From: Liolophura sinensis
Taxonomy: Eukaryota > Mollusca > Polyplacophora > Chitonida > Chitonidae
DNA: 64,000 nt
Direction of reading: 5' to 3'
Assembly: GCF_032854445.1 (NCBI RefSeq)
Contig: NC_088300.1
Location: 50,587,682 to 50,651,681 of the forward strand
Both the position numbers and the translations under genes were made by a program. Below the pieces are notes generated by a model. The model did no database searches. It was not told where the DNA came from and saw only the letters and a list, made by a program, of their open reading frames with translations. Below are positions 54,816 through 64,000 of this stretch, piece after piece. Each line of letters opens with the position of its first letter. Within the stretch, counting starts at the first letter, position 1.

Positions 54816-56020
54816 ACACGTAGTCGCCGCCTGGGCTGTGACAGAGGTAATCTATGAGAGCCAGTCTCCACCACCCAGATCAGGAACTCGGCGGGGCCAT
54901 GTGATCGAACTTGGCGGACAACATCAGCAATTACCTGTCTGAGAACGCTAACTAAATTGAGCAAATAAATTCTTTGACCCGAGGGGAAGTAACGTTCGGC
55001 TTGTAGATTGTAGCCGTCCGATTATTATTGTTTGTACGAGATGAGGCGCTTGCGTGCGGCATTTTTGCCGAGATAGAGAGAGCCAATCGGGCGTCTGGTA
55101 ATTGACTGGCATTGCCTCGCCTGCCGTAATTGTATGAACGAGGTAAATTGATTGTAAGGAGCTATCAGTGATTGTTTGGAGATGAACAAGGCTTAACCAC
55201 TATCCATCAGGGGAAATTTAATTGATCTAAATGGTTTGATAACTGCCGGCTGTCACATAGAAGACTCGCCTTCGATTTTCTCCACACCATTCTCTGGTTA
55301 GAGATCGTCTTACGCGCTATAGGCCCGTTGCGTGCTGGTAATACCCCAAGCGTCTAAATGGTTCGCAATTGCGATCAGATAAAAACAAATCCACGGCGTA
55401 ATTGGCTTTAACCAGTTGAGGGTCAATAAATGTCACCTTAAATTTATCTGCAAGCGGGAAAATACTGTTATTACTGTAACCCTTGGAAACCGATGGAGTC
55501 TGGAGGCTGGCGAGTCCTGGTTCCAAACGGTTGTCCACCCATCTATTCACAGAACACAGGCTGGCTGGCTTCTAACAGATAGTTAGGCGAGCAAACTCAA
55601 ATAACACGTTTTTATCACCTAATTGCACCTGAATTGCAAGATACAGAAATAATTAAATCTAAATTATAGACACTTCAATCAATCACTTCATTCAAAAAGT
55701 GAAAGTGATTCCGACGTCAGAGAGATCAACCGAGTTAAGCAACTCAGAAAAAAACCACTCTTAAATTTATAGCTTGTTTTGGAACATGAGACATGGCGCC
55801 TTTCCGACGGATTTCAACACACATTTTTCATCAAAACGTGCAGGGTATATGTGAGAAGTAATTTTGCCCGTCGGTTTTCCTAACCTTAAATACGTAACAC
55901 GGTGCGTGCCTGTGGTAAATAAATCAACTACATTATTTCATCTTTGTATAATGTGTGTGAGTCATTACGGGTTGTACTTCTGACTTTATTCATTACGAGT
56001 TTCTTTGTGCTTTGAACTTC
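54816..56020. other. Repeat-free block, candidate conserved non-coding sequence
   Basis: About 54890-55560 is balanced in composition, lacks repeats and is rich in homeodomain-type cores ('ctggtaattgactgg' near 55096, 'aatttaattgatct' near 55216, 'gccgtaattgtatg' near 55124). No domain in open frames. Function is inference. Confidence 0.35.
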
Positions 56021-56620
56021 TCTGAATTATTATTATATCGATGTCACTATAATGTTAAAAGTATCTTGTGAATTATTATTATATTATTATCAGTAGAATA
56101 TTAAAAGTACCTTGTGAATTATTATTATATTGATATCACTATAATGTTAGAAGTATCTTGTGAATTATTATTATATTGATATCACTATAATGTTAAAAGT
56201 TTCTTCTGAATTATTATTATATTGATGTCCCTGTAATGTTAGATTTTTTTTTTTGATTGGTGTTTTACGCCGTACTCAAGAATATTTCACTTATACGACG
56301 GCGGCCAGCATTATGGTGGGTGGAAAGCGGGCAGAGCCCGGCGGAAACCCACGACCATCCGCAGGTTGCTGGCAGGCCTTCCCACGTACGGCCGGAGAGG
56401 AAGCCAGCATGAGCTGGTCTTGAACTCACAGCGACCGCATTGGTGAGAGGCTTCTGGGTCACTACGCTGCGCTAGCGCGCTAACCGACTGAGCCACGGAG
56501 GCCCCTTGTAATGTTAGAAGTATCTTGTGAATTATTATTATATTGATATCACTATAATATTAAAAGTTTCTTCTGAATTATTATTATATTGATGTCCCTG
56601 TAATGTTATTAGTATCTTGT
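56021..56620. repeat. About 46-bp tandem array, about 7 units, split by a SINE
   Basis: Units share 'gaattattattatattgata' and 'cactataatgttaaaagtat'. Five units lie left and two right of a full-length SINE at 56244-56506. Confidence 0.9.
56244..56506 (-). mobile_element. V-domain SINE, full length, 12-bp duplication
   Basis: Best-preserved copy, 263 bases. On the minus strand: A-box region 'gtggctcagtcggttagcgc', B-box region 'gtgagttcaagaccagc', 'tgctggcttcctctccggcc', 'cagcaacctgcggatggtcg', 'ggtttccgccgggctctgcc', 'ccacccaccataatgctggc', 'gtataagtgaaatattcttg', 'agtacggcgtaaaacaccaa' and poly-A. Flanked by perfect 'tgtaatgttaga' at 56232-56243 and 56507-56518. The tRNA-like head is part of the SINE and not a free tRNA gene. 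Confidence 0.95.
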
Positions 56621-57029
56621 GGTTATTCTCCATCAGATCAAATTAAAACAAGCCTATGTGTTCTATGGTGGGCGTGGTTATGGTGCTTGTTTGTTTTCAA
56701 TCACTACTGGTCACATGAAACATGGGTACAATGCCGTTATCGCACAGGGAATATTGGGGATGCCGCCTGCTTCCATTTTCCCACAAGGCCTTGGTGGTAT
56801 TACATGATGTCCGCTTGCTTTTCACCAATATAACGTATGTCACACGTGGTAAAGTTCGCCAGTAAAACTTGCCAAAGTTGAGTTTTTAACTCCTGGCTAT
56901 CCGATTTCCTCCTGGGTTTCCTTTTTCTGACGTTAAACGAGTGCCCCAGAGTGACTGTAATGCAAAAGGCTTAAAAATACAATTCACGCATGCTCGTCGT
57001 CCGCCTTGAAATTCGGAGACTTGGATCAA
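56621..57029. other. Non-coding sequence, no gene recognised
   Basis: Two overlapping + frames (56603-56833 and 56619-56807) have no recognised motif. Confidence 0.4.
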
Positions 57030-57285
57030 ACCGCTTGGTTGGGTTATACCAAGGACTTTAAAAAGGTAATTGTCGCTGCCTCGCATCACGAGGAAACGGG
57101 ACTTATTGGCCCGGTGTCAGCATAATATTACTGGGTGGGGTGTCATGTGTAGTGTCTGGCGGCAGCACTTTGGAGGCATGAACTCGCCCTCCCACAAGAA
57201 GACAAAGTGAGACACCTAATGATTCACGGCACAAGAAGACACCTAATGATTCAAGCCCAAATCATACATATACATACATGCTTGA
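57030..57285 (+). mobile_element. Second SINE family (Meta-domain-like), head truncated
   Basis: Contains 'ataccaaggactttaaaaag', 'cccggtgtcagcataatatt', 'actgggtggggtgtcatgtg' and 'ggcggcagcactttggaggc'. A 3' part 'caagaagacacctaatgatt' is partly duplicated. The block 'gtgtcagcataat...actgggtggggtgtcatgt' is typical of the Meta-type central region. Confidence 0.82.
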
Positions 57286-57432
57286 ATATTATTAACTATG
57301 AGGACAGTTGTTTGCTCGCACATTAGCCTGTATAAAGCTATAAGTTTCGTTTTGACTTTTAACTTAGTCGATTTGCCAGGAAGGCCTATACCTGGTGAAG
57401 GAAAACGATTTTGTCTTGCTTATCTCTGGGTC

Positions 57433-57446
57433 ACCCCCCCCCCCCC
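57433..57446. repeat. Poly-C run
   Basis: Fourteen or so consecutive C residues; a simple repeat that can also cause assembly or length errors. Confidence 0.85.
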
Positions 57447-57522
57447 TCCCCATTTGATATAAATAAACTATTCTTCAACATGACATTAACTTCCTCAATC
57501 ATAAATGTATAATTAAAAAGAG

Positions 57523-57864
57523 TGAGTGAGTGAGTGAGTGAGTGAGTGCTTGGGGTTTAACGTCGTACTCAACAATTTTTCAGTCATATGACGACGAAGG
57601 AATCATTAGGGTGCATGTACGTGTAATATGCCTCCTTGTTGCAGGACGGATTTCCACCGCTCTTTTATTTAGTGCTGCTTCACTGAGACGGCTTACCGAA
57701 GGCAAGTAAACCACCCCGCCCGAGCCATTATACTGATACGGGTCAACCAGTCGTTGCACTATCCCCTTCATGCTGAACGCCAAGTGAGGAAGTCACAACT
57801 TCCTCTTTTAAAGTCTTAGGTGTGACTCGATCAAGGATTGATCCTGGATCTACCGTTCCTGAAG
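57523..57864 (-). mobile_element. Second SINE family (Meta-domain-like) with 13-bp duplication
   Basis: Minus-strand copy whose 3' end is the tetramer tail (ACTC)n, seen as repeated 'gagt' on the + strand, next to 'gcttggggtttaacgtcgta'. The central part reads on the minus strand 'gacttcctcacttggcgttc' and 'agtgcaacgactggttgacc'. Flanked by perfect 'taattaaaaagag' at 57510-57522 and 57865-57877. The tRNA head is missing. Confidence 0.9.
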
Positions 57865-57877
57865 TAATTAAAAAGAG

Positions 57878-58933
57878 CTATGAGAAAAGAGTTCTTTCTG
57901 TGCAGGCGATCCCTGCCTGGGTACGTGCCTTCCCATGAAAATACTCCGGAAATAGTGTGAAGTTTCAAAGAAATAATTAACAACAATTATCAGGATGGCT
58001 TATGTTTAAATAGGTTTGCGTTAGTACATTATCAGACGTAAAATTACAAGGACCATACCTTTATTTTATTTACCTATATACTTATGCAATTATTATACAC
58101 GTTTTACATAATTATAATTTTAGCGTACATGTATCGGATGTCAGTTTCATTTATTTGTTAGATTTTTGTTTCATTATAAACGTTTTCTTTTGAATATTCA
58201 TTGAAAAATTACATCTGTATTACTACACATGTGTTGTTCTCTTTTGATACTATTATACATTCCCTGTAGAAGTGTATTAATTATACAGTCTGTAACCCAT
58301 CGCCCACGATATTCAGAATGGTGACTTTGACTTCAGTCATTTGCAAAGACAAAGGAAGGGACCTGCCCCCACTGTGGTTGGCCCTGTATATAACTGCGAT
58401 AAAAAGTGTTTGTCATTGTATTGTGGGTGAGGTTTACGAGGCCTGAGTGGGGACAGCCTGATTAATCTGCTGCTGTTACAGGCAGCTGAGTTCAAGGATA
58501 ACCCCCTGAGGAATTAGTCATACTCCGTCCGGACAGGTGCTCGGTGAAACTATCACCCGTCAGCTTCAAATTAGTTTGTCATTTGGCGCGTCCGATGAGA
58601 AAGTTACCACGCGACAGCCTGAACATATAAGGTCAGCACCTTGCCTGTGGCAAAAGTGCCGCGAATGTTTTATCATTTTTTCCGTGATAATTTTTAACAT
58701 TTATAATATGGGAATACTAAAAACTGCAAGAGTGAAGAAACTTCTGTGTGACATATTTGTAATGTCTTTTTAATCATCACTGAAACAGTGCAGCGACTTC
58801 ACTGAATTTAGAAGTTGTTAAAATGTGTTCAAACAATATTTTCCTGGATGGCTATTTCTGACTCAGAATCTGTTTACAAACGCTTAAACGTTAACCTCCT
58901 TTTGAGGTCATATGTACTAAGGCAAGTATCCTG
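57878..58933. other. Non-coding sequence, no gene recognised
   Basis: Nothing recognised; open frames are short and without motifs. Confidence 0.4.
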
Positions 58934-58944
58934 CTATATCAATA

Positions 58945-59207
58945 TATTTATTTATTTGTTTGTTTATTTGAATGGTGTTTTACGCAATATTTCACTTATA
59001 CGACGGCGGTCAGCATTGTGGTGTGAGGAAACCGGCCAAAGCCCGGGAGAAACCCGCGACTATCCGCAAGTTGCTTGAAGATCTTCCAACGTACGGCCAG
59101 AGAGGAAGCCGGCTTAGCTGGACTTCAGCGATGAGCGACCACATTGGTGAGAGGCTTCAGGGTCGGTGCACTGTGCTGGCATACTAGCCACCTTGGCCAT
59201 GGCCGCC
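58945..59207 (-). mobile_element. V-domain SINE, near full length, imperfect duplication
   Basis: Minus-strand order with 'atttgaatggtgttttacgc', 'acgacggcggtcagcattgt', 'cgactatccgcaagttgctt', 'acggccagagaggaagccgg' and head remnants up to 'ccttggccatggc'. Flanks 'ctatatcaata' (58934-58944) and 'ctatattaata' (59208-59218) match at 10 of 11, which suggests an older insertion. Confidence 0.88.
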
Positions 59208-59218
59208 CTATATTAATA

Positions 59219-61640
59219 CATGCTGAAGTTGTATGTATTCATGTCTATGTAACTGCCACACATATTCAAAAGGTTTCACATATGGTAAAAAAATTTCCTT
59301 TACGGCGATGCATGTGGTCTTTGTTAGTGTGGACGTTACAGTGAAGTCCACATTGAAGAGCGCAATGCAGACATATGTGTGGACAACCGCCTTTCTCCAC
59401 CTACCTGACAAACATCCTAATTTAAGGTTACAGTAAAAATCGGCGGGAACTGGACTGTACCCCCGACCAGTGGTTCCTCGGCTGTAGTGTTAACAGCGTT
59501 ATACTTGGAACAACAATTTTGTCCATGTATACAGATCGCGTGAAACATAAATAATTAACATGGAACAAAATTCATTCAAGACACATGGTATTTGCTTGGG
59601 TATAAAGAGAACAACAACACGAATTGTTCACTTTAGATGTCCTGTTTTCGCCGCAAGTTGCCAAGCCACAACAAAACAACATAGGGAAAAAATGTTCCGT
59701 TCAAAGCTGAAGTTCAAATCATATAATTCTACTTTTGCAAAGTTGTCGTCTTCTTTAGACCTCTCTGTTTTTTTTTTTGATGTATTCATTCACATCTACA
59801 GCAGGTATAGTTGTGACAGATTATTGCCAAACCACGGCAAATGAGTTGTTATGTCGAGCAATGGAAAATGGTATTTTTGTTCGTGACATCTCTTCTCCAC
59901 TTTAATTCAGAAAGTCTTCAAACGGATAAACATGTAAGGTCTGAGACGGAAGGAACAAAAAACAGTTTGAAATGAAAGACTTTCGTTTTATTTCATCTGT
60001 CACCGAGAGATGTTATAGCTTGGATCTGTCAAGTGAACGAACAAAGGACTGCCAAGTGAATAAAGGGTAAATTATAAAAATCACAAATCCCGAAACCGCC
60101 GTAGGCTATAAGGTGGCTGTGCAATTAATTCGCCTGACAAACAGGGGTGTTGCGTTCAAGTAGCTACCACGATGAACCATAGATTATATGCGTCCATGGT
60201 CAGTTGACGAGGGAAATGTAAAAATATTGGGCCTGTTATGAAGGCTCTGTGTCGACCAAAACATCTGCGCGGAGAGCCATAGCGTGATTCCCGCGAGGAG
60301 GGATAAGACTTTGCGTGATTAGGTGCCATCAGCCGACAATTTTAACAACTCTCACTTCATCATTGCCCTCATAATTTGCATCTGGCTCTGAAATGGAATT
60401 TAAGTAGCTATTAGAAGTGATAGTGGCTTACAGCACTACTCTTAAAATATGTTCACCTCGGATGGAGGGGGTCAGACTGTCTTGAGTCGGCTATTTTGTT
60501 CGATTACACCAGACTGATAATCGCTGTTCATATTTATCGAAGTAAGACGGACAGAGCGATGTTGGTCTAGTAGAGGCAATTGTTCAAATGCATGCATACA
60601 TATACACAATGATATTCATGATTAGAGGTTAAATGGTAAAGCACATCTGTTCTGTCTTTTTAAGAACAAAAGATCGGTGCCCAAAAAAATGGAGTGTTCA
60701 GAGACACCGGATCATAAGTCCAGCTAGCTGAAATTTTGACAGATCTGTGAGCACTGTATAAAATTAGGAGATAAATGAGAGTGACAGCTAGGGTCGCGTC
60801 CCTCTGAGGAATAAACAGGTTTTCATATATGTAAGTACAGCAGCAAGACAAATTGAAATAACAGCGTTAGAAAAACTCCCTCAGACTGGGGAATAATGTC
60901 ACGGACTTTGCCGTACGAAAATTACTCATTGTCAGAGAGAAAAAAAATTCCTCTTCTGAATTGTAAATTGTTCCACGTAAAAACTTCACAATTTGCGGTT
61001 ATACGGTCTCGGCTAATTGCTGCCTTAATTGTTAAAATCAAGTCACAAGAAACAAACAAACAAGTCTTTTAATTCATTACTGTAGCTAATGAAGGTTTAA
61101 TAGTACAATGGAATATTCACCATATATCCGTCACTCCTATCTAACACCACACTCCTTAAACTTAAATTACATACATTAAAAGTTGAGTCACTCTGACCAC
61201 AAGTTCTAAAGATTAGGCGATTTCTATACGATTAGCTTGATTAGCCTCACCACATGAAAAGAAATGTCATTCTTTATAATTTATCACCATGACAATGGCA
61301 TCTTTATTCCGTTGGTTTCAGAGTCTTTCCGTTTGCCGCATGATTGCTGTTAAGCTTGTTTTTAAACAAGTATTTTCCAACTTTTATATGTACTGTAACA
61401 ATGGATCAGTTTACCTGTTTCTTTAATATTTTAAGAATTCTGAGCTGATGGCGCCATATCTATGAATAGAGAAAAGTGCAGTTTAAACCACTGATCCCTG
61501 GCAAATTACAGGCAAACTTATTTTCCCACTTGTGATACTGGTGCAATGCAAACGTCTCCTGTGAACACTCTGCTTAAACAAGAGACAAACTCAGCTTTAG
61601 GTGAACTGAATGTACAAGCTGAAAGTGTGATGATGTGCTA
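59219..61640. other. Non-coding sequence; possible conserved block at 60100-60560
   Basis: No gene recognised. 60100-60560 is repeat-free and includes an octamer 'atttgcat' near 60374. The 94-residue frame at 59560-59844 has no motif. Confidence 0.35.
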
Positions 61641-62750
61641 ATAAAGCATAAACTAAGTGTCTGGAAAATTGCTTGTACGGTATAAGCTGAATCTTTGGTA
61701 ACTTCATGTTAGGCATAAGCTAAATGTTTGTTGAAATGATTGTAAAGTGTATCTGGAAAACTACTAGTTAGATGTTAGTCTTTGGTGAACTTTTATAGTA
61801 ATATTTATTTATTTGATTGGTGTTATACGCTGTACTCAAGAATATTTCACTTATACGACGGCCGCCGACATTATGGTGGGAGGAAACCGGGCAGAGCCCG
61901 GGGAAAAACCACGATCATCCGCAGGTTTCTGCAAGGCCTTCCCACAGTACGGTAATAGTATTAAGCTGAATGTCTAATAACCTGTTTATGATATAATGAA
62001 TGTCTTAAAACTTACAGAATAGAATCTGAGCAGCGACGATAGCGTGATAACTGGCAAATTGTCCCATATAACCAGTGGAGCACATTGATTGAATCTTTGG
62101 TGAACTTTTTGCTAAGTATAAACTAATTGTCTGGTGAACTTCTTGTTAGGTACATGAACAATGACTGGTGAACGGCATGTTATGTAAAAGCTGAATGTCT
62201 GGTGATCAGGAGGTTATGAAAAAGCTGGATGTCTGGTGAACCACTTGTTAGGAACATAGAGAATGTCTGGTGAACGGCATGTTATGTAAAAGCTGAATGT
62301 CTGGTGATCAGCAGGTTATGAAAAAGCTGGATGTCTGGTGAACCACTTGTTAGGAACATAGAGAATGTCTGGTGAACGGCATGTTATGTAAAAGCTGAAT
62401 GTCTGGTGATCAGCAGGTTATGAAAAAGCTGGATGTCTGGTGAACCGCTTGTTAGGAACATGCAGAATGTCTGGTGAACTGCAAGTTATGTAAAAACTGA
62501 ATGTTTGATGAACTGCCTCTTATGAAAAAGCTGGATGTCTGGTGAACCGCTTGTTAGGAACATGCAGAATGTCTGGTGAACTGCAAGTTATGTAAAAACT
62601 GAATGTTTGATGAACTGCCTCTTATGAAAAAGCTGGATGTCTGGTGAACCGCTTGTTAGGAACATGCAGAATGTCTGGTGAACGGCATGTTATGTAGAAG
62701 GTGAATGTCTGGCGAACTGCTTGTTAGGTTACATGTGGAATGTCTGGCCG
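61641..62750. repeat. 33-34 bp satellite with about 100-bp higher-order units
   Basis: Monomers contain 'gctgaatgtctggtgaac' plus a variable end ('ggcatgttatgtaaaa', 'agcaggttatgaaaaa', 'cacttgttaggaacat'). From about 62160 three monomer types cycle in fixed order, giving near-identical units of about 100 bases. The left part (61641-62150) is diverged and split by a SINE. Confidence 0.9.
61801..61954 (-). mobile_element. V-domain SINE inserted in the 33-34 bp satellite
   Basis: Minus-strand copy with 'atttgattggtgttatacgc', 'ccgacattatggtgggagga' and 'tcatccgcaggtttctgcaa', ending before the tRNA head. A short 'atagta' occurs on both sides (61795-61800, 61955-61960), and satellite sequence continues on either side. 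Confidence 0.88.
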
Positions 62751-63090
62751 CGGGATCATGAAGTGATCTTAGACTTAAGTCAAAATTCCGATCATTAAAA
62801 TTGGTATGTTCCATTCCTTTATTTCATTTGAAATTTGTTTTGCGATAACTTATCCAGAATTTAAGTTGTCAAGCAACATTTTGACCTTGTTTTGTAATAA
62901 ATTTTAAAGTGATCTGAAATTTTGACTACGTCTGTGATCGCTTCGTGATCCCTGCAAAAATTTCTTTCTCGGTATTCGATGAATCTATGGTAAACTGTTT
63001 TGGTATAAGAAGAATGTTTGGCGAATTGCTTCTCAGATATGAACTTAATGTCTAATGACTTAGCTCAAGTATTTTGAGCTAAATGTTTAG
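62751..63090. other. Non-repetitive gap in the satellite
   Basis: About 300 bases without the satellite unit; no gene recognised. Confidence 0.4.
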
Positions 63091-64000
63091 TGGTCTACAT
63101 TTTAACTGCAAGTAAAGTGTGTGGTGAGCTGTTTATCACTGAAGTCTACGCTGAATGTGTGATGAACCGTTTATCAGGTATACGCTGAATGTGTGGTGAA
63201 CTGTTTATCACTGAGGTATAAGCTGAATAAGTGGTGAACTGCTCACCAGGTACACGCTGAACGTGTGGTATACTGTTTATCAATGAAGTATAAGCTGAAA
63301 GTGTTGTGAACTGGTTATCACTAAGGTATATGCTGAATGTGCGGTGAACTGTTTATCAGGTATACGCTGAATGTGTGGCGAACTGTTTATTACTCAGGTA
63401 TACACTGAATGACTTGCGAACTGTTTATCAGGTATACGCTGAATGAGTGGTGAATTGTTTGTCAGGTATACGCTGAATGTGTGGTGAACTTTTTATCAGA
63501 TATACACTGAATGTGTGGTTAACTGGTTATCAATGAGGTTTAAGCTGAATGAGTCGTGAACTGTTTACCAGGTATACGCTGAATGTATGGTGAACTGTTT
63601 TTCTTTAATATGCTGAATATATGATGAACTGTTTATCAATTAGGTATACGCTGAATGTGTGGGGAATTGTTTAACAGGGATACACTGAATGTGTGGTGAA
63701 CTGTTAATCAGGTATACCCCAAATGTGTGGTGAGCTGTTTGTCAAGCGTACGCTGAATGTGAGGTGAACTGTTTATCAGGTAAACGCTGAATATGTGGTG
63801 AACAGATTTCGAGTATACGCTGAATGTGTGCTGAAATGTATATCAGTCATACACTCAATGTGTAGTGAACTGTTTATCAGGTATATGCTGAATATATGGA
63901 TAACCGTTTATCAATTAGGTGTAACTGTTTCTCAGTGCGGCACACGCTGAATGTGTCGTGAAGTGTTTATCACTGGGATGTATGCTGAATGTGTGGTGAA
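63091..64000. repeat. 34-bp satellite, continues past the window
   Basis: About 26 units of the type 'gctgaatgtgtggtgaactg' followed by 'tttatcaggtatac'. Same family as the array at 61.6-62.75 kb, but with its own variants. The array is not closed at the right edge of the window. Confidence 0.9.

Overview
The window looks like an AT-rich animal nuclear genome, most likely a mollusc or another lophotrochozoan. The reasons are a split Msx-type homeobox gene with a GT-AG intron, tRNA-headed SINEs of a V-domain type and a second SINE type resembling the molluscan Meta-domain (BivaMD-like) elements, a decayed metazoan Ty3/gypsy retrotransposon, and many minisatellites. The species call is inference; no bacterial or viral gene organisation is present.

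There is one confident protein-coding gene: Msx on the + strand, exon 1 at 31810-32476 and exon 2 at 35094-35536. The two exons join in phase and encode 369 residues, with a complete homeodomain at residues 244-303. It probably ends near a polyadenylation signal at 36502. I recognise no other host gene over 64 kb, so Msx sits in a gene-poor, repeat-rich landscape.

Layout. From 0 to 9 kb a 29-bp minisatellite family in several local variants is split by a degenerate gypsy element (4614-7907) that carries a nested SINE. From 9 to 31 kb there is mostly non-coding sequence with scattered SINEs and small tandem arrays (29, about 53, about 100 and 68 bp) and two (TA)n tracts. From 30.5 to 36.5 kb lies Msx. 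From 36.5 to 45 kb there are SINEs, a patch rich in CGCG palindromes, a 20-bp array, two (TA)n tracts and a repeat-free block that could be regulatory. From 45 to 48.1 kb there are two satellites (32 bp and 61 bp). From 48 to 64 kb there is AT-rich spacer, a 68-bp array, a 46-bp array, further SINEs, and a 33-34 bp satellite that runs off the right edge.

The most informative signals beyond Msx are the insertion histories readable from target-site duplications, a 38-bp remnant of a SINE bounded by 13-bp duplications, a minisatellite at 18 kb that appears to have grown from SINE sequence, and repeat-free blocks that are candidates for Msx regulatory elements. I did not find a convincing novel multi-gene system.
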